A DNA stretch of 22,643 nucleotides from Lachnospiraceae bacterium (GCA_009774345.1 VSNR01000062.1:1-22643), one strand, 5' to 3'. Counted from the stretch's first letter, positions 1 to 7,788 are shown. Notes: generated by a model from the sequence alone, not told the origin. Numbers and translations: made by a program.

Positions 1-52
1 TAATGAAAAAAGACTGTTTTAATACCAATGAAGTATAACAAGGAGGTTCCAC

Positions 53-1963
53 ATGATTCTGTCATGCAGCAATATAGATAAAACATTTGTAGACAACCAT
101 GTTCTCAAAAATGCATCCTTTCATATAGAAGATTACGAGAAAGCCGCCATCATCGGCATCAACGGCGCAGGCAAATCCACCCTGCTCAAGATCATCACAG
201 GGCATTTGTCCGCAGACGCAGGAATCGTAACCTTTGCGAAGGACAAAAATTATGGCTATCTGGCACAGCATCAGGCTGTAGACAGCGAAAATACCATCTT
301 TGACGAGCTTCTCACTGTGAAGCAGGAGGTGCTTGACTTAGAGGCTTCCATACGCCAGACAGAGGCAGATATGAAGCTGGTCTCCGGCGAAAAGCTGGAA
401 CTTTTGCTGAAAAAATATGCAAATCTGACACACCGCTTCGAGGACATGAACGGCTATGCCTGCAAAAGTGAGATTACAGGCATCTTGAAAGGTCTTGGCT
501 TTGCAGAAAAAGAGTTTGACAAAAAAGTCGCCACGCTCTCCGGCGGCCAGAAAACGCGCGTTGCGCTCGGAAAGCTCCTGCTGCAAAAGCCCGATCTCAT
601 CATGCTTGACGAGCCGACAAACCACCTCGACCTCAATTCAATCGCATGGCTTGAGACGTATCTGCTCAATTATAAGGGCGCTGTCATCATTGTATCACAC
701 GACCGCTATTTTCTGGACAAGATCGCGACGAAAATCATTGAGATTGACAACGGTGTTGTCTCTTCTTTTCACGGAAATTACTCTGATTATGCCGTCCAGA
801 AGGAACGCCTGCGCACAGAACAGTTGAACGCTTATCTCAACCAGCAGCGTGAGATCAAACATCAGGAGGAGGTCATCGATAAACTCAAACAGTTTAACCG
901 CGAGAAATCCATACGGCGCGCCGAGAGCCGTGAAAAGATGCTCGACAAGATCGAGCGGCTCGAAAAACCCACAGAAGTCCGTTCAGACATGAAGCTGACG
1001 CTCACCCCGCACAGAACCAGCGGCAATGATGTCATGCAGGTTGAGGGACTCTCCAAGCGGTTTGACCAGCATCTATTGTTTGAAAATGTGTCGTTTGAGA
1101 TCAAGCGCGGCGAACATGTCGCGGTCATAGGAGACAATGGAACGGGCAAGACGACCCTGCTAAAAATCATTAACGAACTCCTTCCTATGGACAGCGGCAT
1201 CATCAAGCTGGGAACCAATGTCGAAATCGGCTACTATGATCAGGAGCATCATGTACTGCACATGGATAAGACTTTGTTCGAGGAGATCAGCGACGATTAT
1301 CCTGATCTGACCAACACAGAGATCAGAAATACGCTCGCCGCCTTTTTGTTTACCGGTGAAGATGTCTTCAAGAAAATCAGCGCATTAAGCGGCGGGGAGC
1401 GCGGCCGTGTATCTCTGGCGAAGCTCATGCTGTCCGAGGCGAATTTCCTCATCCTCGACGAGCCGACAAACCACCTCGATATCACCTCCAAGGAAATCTT
1501 AGAGACGGCGCTCAATGCCTACGAGGGAACAGTACTCTATGTCTCGCATGACCGATATTTTATCAACAAGACAGCAACGCGCATTCTAGAGCTGACACAC
1601 CAGCAGTTTGTCAACTATATCGGCAATTATGACTATTATCTGGAAAAGAAAGAGCTGCTCACCCCGGTGTCCGATACGCCAGCGGCAAACGGCAAGGCAG
1701 AGGCGCCCTCCACCCAGAAGCTCGACTGGAAGCAGCAAAAAGAAACACAGGCGCTGCTGCGCAAAAAAGAAAATGACCTGAAAAAATGCGAAGAAAAAAT
1801 AGAAACGCTTGAAACCAAAAATGCTGCGCTCGATGACGAGATGGCAAAGCCCGAGATTGCCACAAACTCCGCAAAGCTCCAAGAAATCGCCAAAGAAAAA
1901 GCGGCGGTCGAAGCCGAGCTTGAGACGCTCTACACCAAGTGGGAGGAGCTGTCGGAAAGCTAA
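53..1963 (+). CDS. ABC-F family ATP-binding protein (YdiF/Uup-like)
   Basis: This soluble, duplicated ABC ATPase has 636 residues and no membrane segment. ABC-F proteins act at the ribosome, often near the E site, rather than in transport. The first ATPase domain has Walker A GINGAGKST (35-43), signature LSGGQ (162-166) and Walker B ending LDEPTNHLD (185-193). A charged linker at about 240-325 corresponds to the interdomain P-site tip region. The second domain has Walker A GDNGTGKTT (360-368), LSGGE (445-449) and LDEPTNHLD (468-476). A Lys/Glu-rich C-terminal coiled coil covers about 556-636, as in YdiF/Uup proteins. The start follows AAGGAGG with a 6-nt spacer. The exonuclease gene follows after 30 nt, so the two are probably co-transcribed. 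Sequence alone does not separate a housekeeping factor from an antibiotic-protection protein, and nothing nearby suggests resistance. Confidence 0.93.
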   Translation: MILSCSNIDKTFVDNHVLKNASFHIEDYEKAAIIGINGAGKSTLLKIITGHLSADAGIVTFAKDKNYGYLAQHQAVDSENTIFDELLTVKQEVLDLEASIRQTEADMKLVSGEKLELLLKKYANLTHRFEDMNGYACKSEITGILKGLGFAEKEFDKKVATLSGGQKTRVALGKLLLQKPDLIMLDEPTNHLDLNSIAWLETYLLNYKGAVIIVSHDRYFLDKIATKIIEIDNGVVSSFHGNYSDYAVQKERLRTEQLNAYLNQQREIKHQEEVIDKLKQFNREKSIRRAESREKMLDKIERLEKPTEVRSDMKLTLTPHRTSGNDVMQVEGLSKRFDQHLLFENVSFEIKRGEHVAVIGDNGTGKTTLLKIINELLPMDSGIIKLGTNVEIGYYDQEHHVLHMDKTLFEEISDDYPDLTNTEIRNTLAAFLFTGEDVFKKISALSGGERGRVSLAKLMLSEANFLILDEPTNHLDITSKEILETALNAYEGTVLYVSHDRYFINKTATRILELTHQQFVNYIGNYDYYLEKKELLTPVSDTPAANGKAEAPSTQKLDWKQQKETQALLRKKENDLKKCEEKIETLETKNAALDDEMAKPEIATNSAKLQEIAKEKAAVEAELETLYTKWEELSES

Positions 1964-1993
1964 TTTTTTAATTATAGAAAGGTATGGTTCATC

Positions 1994-3034
1994 ATGAAAA
2001 AATTTTTGATCATTGACGGCTCCTCCATGCTGAGCACCTCCTACTATGGCAATCTGCCAAAGTCCGTGCTTTTCGCAAAGACAGACGAGGAGAAAGAAAA
2101 ACACTATCCAGAAATCCTCCGCACCTCCAAGGGCGAGTACACAAACGCCCTTTTCACCATGCTCAGAACCCTGATCTCCCTTCACAAAAAGGTGAAGCCG
2201 GACTACGTGGCAGTCGCCTTTGACGTGTCGCGGGATACCTTCCGGCGCACCCAGCTCGGCGCGGAATCCTACAAGGCGAACCGAAAAGAATCCCCCGCAC
2301 CGCTCAGGGAACAGTTTATCGCAATGGAAAACCTGCTGCAGGACATCGGCTGTCAGGTGCTGATGGACAAGGACTATGAGGCGGACGACTTTGCCGCTTC
2401 CCTCGTCAGGAAGTTTGAATCCCCTGATCTTGAGACGTATGTTCTAACCAAAGACCATGACTACTTCCAGCTGGTGAGTCCACACACACGGCTGTGGCGC
2501 GTCACGGACAAGGACAAAGTCAAGGACATGCAGCAGCGCTATGGACTCTGCGCCGGCAAGGAGGGCTACGCTTCCCTCCCGGCGGGCATCTTTGAGTACA
2601 CTGCCGACACCGTTTATTCAGAAGAAGGCGTTTATCCTGAAAATATCGTCACGCTGCTCTCCATCACAGGTGACCCCGGCGACGGGATTCCCGGCTGCAA
2701 AGGCGTCTCCTCGGCAGCTGCCCCGCTTGTCAATGAATACGGCTCTCTCGATGCCATCTACGCGGCAATCGAGGACTGCGAGGGAAACAAGAAGAAAGAG
2801 AAGGCGCTTACCGACTTCTGGAAACAAAACCTTGGCATCGGGCGCAGCCCGCTCAATGCATTAAAAGAAAACAAAGAAACCGTCTATCTAAGCTACCAGC
2901 TCGCCAAGATGAAAGACGATATCCCCATCGCACAGACCTTGGAAGATTTCGCGCTGCACATTGACAAAGCTGCCCTAAAACAGGCACTCACGCACTATGA
3001 GATGAACAGCCTGATCGCGGAGTTAAGATTATAA
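1994..3034 (+). CDS. Stand-alone 5'-3' exonuclease (FEN/Pol I N-terminal type)
   Basis: This 346-residue protein matches the 5'-nuclease domain of DNA polymerase I without a polymerase domain. Metal-site carboxylates of the FEN fold are visible: D8 in LIIDGSS, D77 in AFDVSRD, E129/D131/D132 in YEADDF, and D154/D156 in TKDHDYFQL. YKANR (93-97) matches the conserved DNA-contact segment. A helix-hairpin-helix-like GDPGDGIPG (226-234) replaces the usual GDxxDNIPG; the Asn-to-Gly change is minor. An insertion at about 175-215, rich in Gly and Tyr, lies between the catalytic and H3TH parts. The likely role is removal of RNA primers or flaps. The gene follows the ABC-F gene after 30 nt. Its ribosome site is mediocre (AAAGG about 11 nt upstream), compatible with translation from a shared transcript. 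The stop codon abuts the terminator arm. Confidence 0.88.
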   Translation: MKKFLIIDGSSMLSTSYYGNLPKSVLFAKTDEEKEKHYPEILRTSKGEYTNALFTMLRTLISLHKKVKPDYVAVAFDVSRDTFRRTQLGAESYKANRKESPAPLREQFIAMENLLQDIGCQVLMDKDYEADDFAASLVRKFESPDLETYVLTKDHDYFQLVSPHTRLWRVTDKDKVKDMQQRYGLCAGKEGYASLPAGIFEYTADTVYSEEGVYPENIVTLLSITGDPGDGIPGCKGVSSAAAPLVNEYGSLDAIYAAIEDCEGNKKKEKALTDFWKQNLGIGRSPLNALKENKETVYLSYQLAKMKDDIPIAQTLEDFALHIDKAALKQALTHYEMNSLIAELRL

Positions 3035-3089
3035 ATCATAAAAGAATAAAAACAGGCGCATTACGCGCCTGTTTTTATTCTTTTATGAT
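3035..3089. terminator. Bidirectional intrinsic terminator, 25-bp perfect hairpin
   Basis: Two perfectly complementary 25-nt arms (3035-3059 and 3065-3089) flank a 5-nt loop (attac). Each arm has a GC core next to the loop (caggcgc) and an A- or T-rich outer part, giving a U-tract after the core on either strand. The left arm starts immediately after the exonuclease stop codon. The right arm contains the last codons and stop of the convergent small gene. It should terminate both transcripts. Confidence 0.9.
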
Positions 3090-3290
3090 ATCCAGTTCTG
3101 TCAGATTAATTCCCGAAGCTGTCAAGATTACCTTCAATTCGATATACCGTCTTTTCATTTTCTTATAGGCTGTCGATTCTTTTTCACATTCCTGCATATA
3201 ATCCTGTAGTCTTGAAAATTCCTCCACTGAAATTTTTAGCATCTCCTTTTCAGACATCTCATCACCATCCTTCTCAAGATCTGACTTCAT
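3075..3290 (-). CDS. Small charged protein of unknown function
   Basis: This is a 71-codon open frame on the minus strand. I do not recognise the family. The product is soluble, rich in Lys and Glu, and predicted mostly helical (SVEEFSRLQDYMQEC, then a KKMKRRYIELKVIL stretch); it has no signal peptide or membrane segment. The first ATG at 3290 has GAGGG directly against it, too close to work well. An internal ATG at 3257 (starting MSEKEM, 60 residues) has AAGG about 11 nt upstream, so the start is uncertain. It lies 35 nt downstream of isocitrate dehydrogenase in the same direction and may be transcribed with it. The last four codons and the stop lie inside the shared terminator hairpin. That it is a real gene is supported by its position between icd and the terminator, not by homology. 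Confidence 0.55.
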   Translation of the reverse strand: MKSDLEKDGDEMSEKEMLKISVEEFSRLQDYMQECEKESTAYKKMKRRYIELKVILTASGINLTELDIIKE

Positions 3291-3325
3291 CCCTCAGTTC
3301 CTTAATCTCATCATAACAAATTCTG

Positions 3326-4537
3326 TCATCCCTGTAAAGACTCAAATGTCGCCCGAATCGCCTTGATAAAGTCCAGACTGTTCAAAATCACTGGCTGCTC
3401 ACAAGTTGAGATCAGCGACAGGCTCTTAGTCATCTTACCGTCCTCCACGGTCTTGATACATGCCTTTTCCAGCCGGTCCGCAAACTCCTGAAGCTCCTTG
3501 ATGCCGTCCAGCTCGCCGCGCTTGCGGAGTGCGCCAGTCCATGCAAAGATGGTCGCGATCGAGTTCGTGGAAGTCTCCTCCCCCTTTAAATGCTTATAAT
3601 AATGACGCTGCACGGTCCCGTGTGCCGCCTCGTACTCATAGACCCCGCTTGGCGATACCAGCACAGAAGTCATCATGGACAAGTCCCCGTATGCCGTCGC
3701 CACCATGTCCGACATGACATCCCCGTCGTAATTTTTGCACGCCCAGATAAATCCGCCCTCTGAGCGAATCACACGCGCAACCGCATCATCAATGAGCGTA
3801 TAGAAATATTCGATGCCCAGCTTCTCAAACTGCTCCTTGTACTCTGCGTCATATATTTCCTGAAAAATGTCCTTGAACGTATGGTCATATTTCTTGGAAA
3901 TGGTATCCTTGGTCGCAAACCACAAGTCCTGCTTTGTGTCAATGGCATAGCCAAAACATGCTCTTGCAAAGCTTGAGATCGACTCTTTGGTATTGTGGAT
4001 GCCCTGAATGATTCCAGCGCCCTCAAAATTATGGATCAGCTCTCTTGTCTCTGTCCCATCCTCCGCTGTAAACACCAGCTCCGCCTTTCCTTTGCCCGGA
4101 ACCTTGATCTCTGTATTCTTGTATACATCACCGTAGGCATGACGCGCGATCGTGATCGGCTTGGTCCAGTTCTTCACATAAGGCACGATGCCTTTGATTA
4201 AGATCGGCGCACGGAAAACCGTTCCGTCCAGAATTGCCCGGATCGTGCCGTTTGGACTTTTCCACATCTCTTTTAAGTGATATTCTGTCATTCTGGCAGC
4301 ATTGGGCGTGATGGTCGCACATTTGACTGCCACGCCATACTTTTTCGTCGCTTCCGCAGAGTCTATGGTCACTTGGTCATTTGTCTCATTGCGGTATTCC
4401 AGACCAAGGTCATAGTACTCTGTCTTTAGATCGACATACGGAAGAATCAGCTCGTCCTTAATCATCTTCCAGAGGATTCGGGTCATCTCGTCCCCGTCCA
4501 TCTCTACCAAAGGTGTTGTCATTTGAATTTTTGCCAT
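3326..4537 (-). CDS. icd: NADP-dependent isocitrate dehydrogenase
   Basis: This enzyme oxidatively decarboxylates isocitrate to 2-oxoglutarate, reducing NADP+. The 403-residue protein belongs to the eukaryotic-like subfamily II of NADP-IDHs rather than the E. coli Icd type. Visible motifs are MDGDEMTRILW (13-23), the isocitrate-binding SPNGTIR (94-100) with R109 and R132, K209 in ATKDT, and the metal-binding aspartates in SEGGFIWACKNYDGD (D271) and nearby D251 and D275. AAHGTVQRHYYKH (304-316) keeps the Arg-His pair (R311, H312) that marks NADP rather than NAD use. Length is normal. The start has AGGAGG with an 8-nt spacer. It is the third gene after citrate synthase and the GntR regulator, 27 nt behind the latter. 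With the citrate synthase it supplies 2-oxoglutarate for glutamate synthesis. Confidence 0.95.
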   Translation of the reverse strand: MAKIQMTTPLVEMDGDEMTRILWKMIKDELILPYVDLKTEYYDLGLEYRNETNDQVTIDSAEATKKYGVAVKCATITPNAARMTEYHLKEMWKSPNGTIRAILDGTVFRAPILIKGIVPYVKNWTKPITIARHAYGDVYKNTEIKVPGKGKAELVFTAEDGTETRELIHNFEGAGIIQGIHNTKESISSFARACFGYAIDTKQDLWFATKDTISKKYDHTFKDIFQEIYDAEYKEQFEKLGIEYFYTLIDDAVARVIRSEGGFIWACKNYDGDVMSDMVATAYGDLSMMTSVLVSPSGVYEYEAAHGTVQRHYYKHLKGEETSTNSIATIFAWTGALRKRGELDGIKELQEFADRLEKACIKTVEDGKMTKSLSLISTCEQPVILNSLDFIKAIRATFESLQG

Positions 4538-4564
4538 ACTTGTCTCCTCCTACTTTGAATCCGT

Positions 4565-5248
4565 TTATTCATGTTTGGTGCTCAAACCACATTTTACCAT
4601 ATTTCGGTACGCATTACAAATATGTTCGTCTGCAAGTTTTTCCGCAAGCTGAGCATTGCCGTCCCGCATCGCCTCCATAATGCTCTTGTGCTCCCTGACA
4701 GCCGCCGCGCTCCTCGCCTTGTCAGAGAGTGTCTGCTGCCGCTCCTTCTGTACATACTGGTGAAAATCCTTTAACAGATGAATCAGCATCTTGCTCTCGC
4801 ACGCCTCATACAGATGCAGATGAAACCGATTGTCCAGCTCAATCAACTGATCGTAGTGCTCTTTGGACAAATGAAATTCACTCAGCAGGATAATCTCCTC
4901 TAACTCCTCAATTTTTTCCTTTGTGATCTTCTCGGTCGCCCATCTGGCGCACAGCCCTTCCAAAAGAGAACGGATTTCATAGATATCTGCCACATCTGAT
5001 GCAGAAATGCCCGTGACATACGCGCCCTTATTTGGTACTATCCGTATCAATCCTTCCAATTCAAGCTGACGGAATGCCTCGCGCACCGGCGTCCTGCTCA
5101 CACCAAGCTCCTCCGCAATCGCCGCCTCTTTCAACTCGTCATTCTCCTGATAGGAGCCATTCAGAATGGCTTCCCGCAGCTTTCGAAACACCCTGCCCCG
5201 CAGTGAATACTTGTCCGATGCATCATGATTTACATCATACTCACACAT
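4565..5248 (-). CDS. GntR family transcriptional regulator, FCD (FadR-like) subfamily
   Basis: This is a 227-residue DNA-binding regulator. An N-terminal winged helix-turn-helix covers about 14-81, with the recognition segment AEELGVSRTPVREAFRQL (45-62) typical of GntR proteins. A helical FCD effector domain covers about 85-215. It keeps the likely metal/ligand set D139, H143 (DNRFH), H187 and H209, so it probably binds a small carboxylate through a metal ion. The gene lies 12 nt after the citrate synthase gene and 27 nt before isocitrate dehydrogenase. This places a local regulator inside the operon. The start has GAGGTGG 4 nt upstream. The TTGTATACAA palindrome over the operon's -10 box is the obvious target, implying repression and autoregulation. 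The effector (citrate, 2-oxoglutarate or another acid) is unknown. Confidence 0.92.
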   Translation of the reverse strand: MCEYDVNHDASDKYSLRGRVFRKLREAILNGSYQENDELKEAAIAEELGVSRTPVREAFRQLELEGLIRIVPNKGAYVTGISASDVADIYEIRSLLEGLCARWATEKITKEKIEELEEIILLSEFHLSKEHYDQLIELDNRFHLHLYEACESKMLIHLLKDFHQYVQKERQQTLSDKARSAAAVREHKSIMEAMRDGNAQLAEKLADEHICNAYRNMVKCGLSTKHE

Positions 5249-5260
5249 TTTTCCACCTCG

Positions 5261-6679
5261 TCATTGTTTTCCCAGCGTGACACCGAGTGTCTCACAGCCC
5301 TCAGCAATCACGGCAAGCAGCTCATCATCTGTGAGAACTGTCACTCTGCCGCTCTCGTACTCTGCATCCACCCATGTCTTTACATACGCTACCAGCTCTG
5401 AGGATTTGCTGATCTTCTCCTCATCATTTAGCTTGTAATACGTATTAATCCAGTGTGCGATGCCTGCAAGCCCTGATGTGTTGGACACCGCGCAGAGCAC
5501 AGGGCGGTTCAAAAACTTTTCTGTGTCAAAAATATTGTAGATTTCCTCATTCTTTAGCAGGCCATCCGCATGAATCCCCGCCCTCGTGACATTAAAATTC
5601 TTTCCGACAAACGGTGTCCGCTCTGGAATATGGTATCCGATCTCCTTCTCGTAATATTCCGCAAGCTCTGTGATGACCGTCGTGTCCATGCCGTTTAACG
5701 TACCCTTGAGCTGTGCATACTCAAATACCATCGCTTCGAGCGGTGTATTGCCCGTGCGCTCGCCGATGCCAAACAGCGATGTGTTGACACCAGAACAGCC
5801 ATATAGCCATGCTGTCGTCGAGTTTGTGACCGCCTTGTAAAAATCATTGTGCCCATGCCATTCAATCCACTTATGAGGCACACCTGCATGGGTATACAGT
5901 GCATAGATAATCCCCTGTACACTTCTTGGAATTACTGCACCCGGATAATTCACACCATATCCCATGGTATCGCAGGCACGCACCACAATCGGAAGCTGAT
6001 ACTGCTCTGACAGCCGCATCAGCTCCTGACAGAACGGAACGACATATCCATAGATATCTGCCCGCGTGATGTCTTCCAGATGGCACCGCACACTGATGCC
6101 CTCCTCAAGACATTCACGCACCACAGACAGATAATGCTCCATCGCCTGCCGCCTTGTCATCCTGAGCTTGAGGAAGATATGATAATCCGAACAGCTTACG
6201 AGGATACCTGTCTGTTTCATGCCAATCTCCTTGACCAGCTTGAAGTCTTCTTTGCTTGCGCGTATCCATGATGTCACTTCTGGAAACTGATAGCCGCGCT
6301 CCATACATTTATAGACGGCATCTCTGTCCTTCTGGCTGTACAGGAAGAACTCACTCTGGCGAATCATGCCATTTGGACCGCCAAGGCGGTGCAGGTAATC
6401 ATAGATCGTGACAATCTGCTCTGTGCTGTACGGCGCCCTAGACTGCTGCCCATCGCGAAACGTCGTGTCGGTAATCCAGATCTCCTTTGGCATATTGTGC
6501 GGAACAACCCTGTCATTAAAAGGAATCTTTGGTATTTCATCATATGGAAACATATTGCGGAATGCATTGGGCTTCTCCACATCCTGCAATTGATACATAT
6601 GCTCCTCAATCTGCAAAAGATTGTTGTGTTCATTCATGGTAACGGGCCGGTTTTCAAAATATTCATTCTTGTCTGCCAT
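5261..6679 (-). CDS. Citrate (Re)-synthase, isopropylmalate/homocitrate synthase family
   Basis: This 472-residue DRE-TIM metallolyase probably condenses acetyl-CoA with oxaloacetate to citrate, with Re stereochemistry as in Clostridium kluyveri. The family signature is clear: DTTFRDGQQSR (71-81) with R75/D76, the metal-binding HGHND (275-279), GERTGNTPLEAM (306-317) and TRAGIHADGLLKN (365-377). The long N-terminal extension before the barrel (about 65 residues) and the lack of a LeuA-type C-terminal regulatory domain fit Re-citrate synthase better than 2-isopropylmalate synthase. Position upstream of a regulator and isocitrate dehydrogenase, with no leucine or lysine genes, supports citrate. 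Homocitrate synthase cannot be fully excluded from sequence. A GTG in frame lies one codon upstream (6682), but GAGGAGG at 6687-6693 is 7 nt from the ATG at 6679, which I prefer. The gene is first in its operon. Confidence 0.8.
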   Translation of the reverse strand: MADKNEYFENRPVTMNEHNNLLQIEEHMYQLQDVEKPNAFRNMFPYDEIPKIPFNDRVVPHNMPKEIWITDTTFRDGQQSRAPYSTEQIVTIYDYLHRLGGPNGMIRQSEFFLYSQKDRDAVYKCMERGYQFPEVTSWIRASKEDFKLVKEIGMKQTGILVSCSDYHIFLKLRMTRRQAMEHYLSVVRECLEEGISVRCHLEDITRADIYGYVVPFCQELMRLSEQYQLPIVVRACDTMGYGVNYPGAVIPRSVQGIIYALYTHAGVPHKWIEWHGHNDFYKAVTNSTTAWLYGCSGVNTSLFGIGERTGNTPLEAMVFEYAQLKGTLNGMDTTVITELAEYYEKEIGYHIPERTPFVGKNFNVTRAGIHADGLLKNEEIYNIFDTEKFLNRPVLCAVSNTSGLAGIAHWINTYYKLNDEEKISKSSELVAYVKTWVDAEYESGRVTVLTDDELLAVIAEGCETLGVTLGKQ

Positions 6680-6733
6680 CACTTTTCCTCCTCAGTTTTC
6701 GTGCTTTACTACATGCAAGTGCATTTTTGTATT

Positions 6734-6762
6734 ATTGTATACAAATATACAGTTATTGTCAA
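6734..6762 (-). promoter_or_regulatory. Sigma-A promoter of the citrate synthase operon
   Basis: On the minus strand, TTGACA (6757-6762, perfect -35) and TACAAT (6734-6739, five of six) are separated by exactly 17 nt. The -35 box sits 2 nt beyond the stop codon of the upstream peptidase gene, and the expected start is near 6727, leaving a leader of about 48 nt. No terminator fits between the peptidase and this promoter, so some read-through is possible. Confidence 0.8.
6735..6744. promoter_or_regulatory. Candidate GntR operator, TTGTATACAA
   Basis: This is a perfect 10-bp palindrome overlapping the -10 box. Half-sites TTGT/ACAA about a short centre match the general form of GntR-family operators. 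Binding here would block RNA polymerase. A shorter dyad with ATGCA/TGCAT arms lies just downstream at 6713-6724, near the transcription start. The assignment to the operon's own GntR regulator is inference. Confidence 0.6.
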
Positions 6763-6764
6763 GA

Positions 6765-7700
6765 CTAAAAATAACCTTGTGCAAGCAGTCTGTCAATCCG
6801 AAGCATTCCAGCCCCCTGTACCCCCCAGCTCTCGCCCATATCCATCGCAGACCCCAGCAGCAGGCGCCGCAGCTCCCGGTTGGTAAGCTGAGGATATTTT
6901 TGCAGGCACAGCACACAGGCGCCGCTGACAATGGGTGCGGACATGGAGGTGCCGCTCTTAGAGATATACGGCGTCGTCCGAAAATGAGCGCCGCATGATA
7001 CGATATCTGTTCCCGGCGCTACGATATCTGGTTTTTTCAGCGGATTAATCAGGCTGACAATGGAGGTATCTTTACCGGGGCCCCTGCTGGAATACTCGTT
7101 GCAGAGCCGCCCGTTTTTGGGTTTGTAGTCACCGTCATGGCACCCCACACAGACACATCCTCCGCATTCACCGATCGGTGAGAGCGTCATGGGATTAGGC
7201 CCCTTGTTTCCCGCTGCTGCGACGATCATCATATTCTGGTCCCACAAATACCGGATATATTTGCGAAATTGTTCCCAGTCCTGCGGGTCAATGCCATCTT
7301 CTGATTCCATCTCGATTGATATATTGAGCACCCTGATCGGAACCGTTCTGATCAGCTCCGAAATCCAGATTAAACCTTTCGTCAGATTTTTGAGACTGCC
7401 GCCGCCCTCTTTGTCCAATACCTTTCCACATACCAGCATACACTCCGGCGCAATCCCCCGGTATTTCCCCTTGGAAACTGCTCCGTTTCCAGCCAGAATC
7501 CCAGACACATGCGTTCCATGCCCATTGTCGTCATAAGCCGTACTCTTATTCGACACAAAATCCTTAAATACTGCAATCCTTCCCCGCAAATCCGGGTGCG
7601 CTGCCACACCACTATCCAACACTGCTGCATACACGCCCTTTCCCGTATAAGGCTTTACATCTTTGTGGTCACAGCCAGTCATTCTGCGTACTCTGTCCAT
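6765..7700 (-). CDS. S8 family serine peptidase (compact, cytoplasmic-type subtilase)
   Basis: This is a 311-residue subtilisin-fold protease. The triad is present: Asp29 (VLDSG), His61 (NGHGTHVSG) and Ser252 (GTSMSAP), with oxyanion Asn165 (AAAGN). There is no signal peptide, membrane segment or recognisable inhibitory propeptide: the catalytic Asp lies only 29 residues from the N-terminus. This suggests an intracellular enzyme, like the intracellular subtilisins, though it could be exported by an unseen route. Eleven cysteines are unusual for a subtilase, four of them in CGGCVCVGC (179-187). I chose the ATG at 7700 because GAGGG (7708-7712) is 7 nt upstream; an in-frame ATG at 7706 is too close to it. 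The gene stands alone between the ABC operon terminator and the citrate synthase promoter. Its substrate is unknown. Confidence 0.9.
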   Translation of the reverse strand: MDRVRRMTGCDHKDVKPYTGKGVYAAVLDSGVAAHPDLRGRIAVFKDFVSNKSTAYDDNGHGTHVSGILAGNGAVSKGKYRGIAPECMLVCGKVLDKEGGGSLKNLTKGLIWISELIRTVPIRVLNISIEMESEDGIDPQDWEQFRKYIRYLWDQNMMIVAAAGNKGPNPMTLSPIGECGGCVCVGCHDGDYKPKNGRLCNEYSSRGPGKDTSIVSLINPLKKPDIVAPGTDIVSCGAHFRTTPYISKSGTSMSAPIVSGACVLCLQKYPQLTNRELRRLLLGSAMDMGESWGVQGAGMLRIDRLLAQGYF

Positions 7701-7713
7701 CTTCATTCCCTCT

Positions 7714-7740
7714 GTAATGATCTGACAGGCAAATCATTAC
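7714..7740. promoter_or_regulatory. Inverted repeat in the leader of the subtilase gene
   Basis: Eight-bp arms GTAATGAT (7714-7721) and ATCATTAC (7733-7740) are separated by 11 nt and lie just upstream of the ribosome site. The spacing suits a dimeric repressor operator or a weak hairpin. No strong sigma-A promoter is obvious upstream. The best I see on the minus strand is TTTCCA, 17 nt, GATACT, overlapping the right arm's far side. Confidence 0.35.
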
Positions 7741-7788
7741 GTAGTATCTTCACATTAATATATGTTGGAAACGCTTTAAAGTACACAA

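Noticed and set aside
53..1963. Antibiotic-resistance ABC-F protein
   Set aside because: The coiled-coil C-terminus and ordinary linker fit YdiF/Uup-type factors, and no leader peptide, attenuator or mobile element is seen in the short upstream sequence.
1586..2185. 199-codon minus-strand open frame opposite the ABC-F and exonuclease genes
   Set aside because: It overlaps two well-supported genes, is Phe/Leu/Cys-rich low-complexity sequence typical of an antisense frame, and has no ribosome site.
5261..6679. 2-isopropylmalate synthase (LeuA) as the identity of the first operon gene
   Set aside because: It lacks the LeuA C-terminal regulatory domain, has a long N-terminal extension and sits with isocitrate dehydrogenase rather than leucine genes.
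6389..6886. 165-codon plus-strand open frame across the citrate synthase promoter
   Set aside because: It is antisense to two clear genes and their promoter, and its composition shows no domain pattern.
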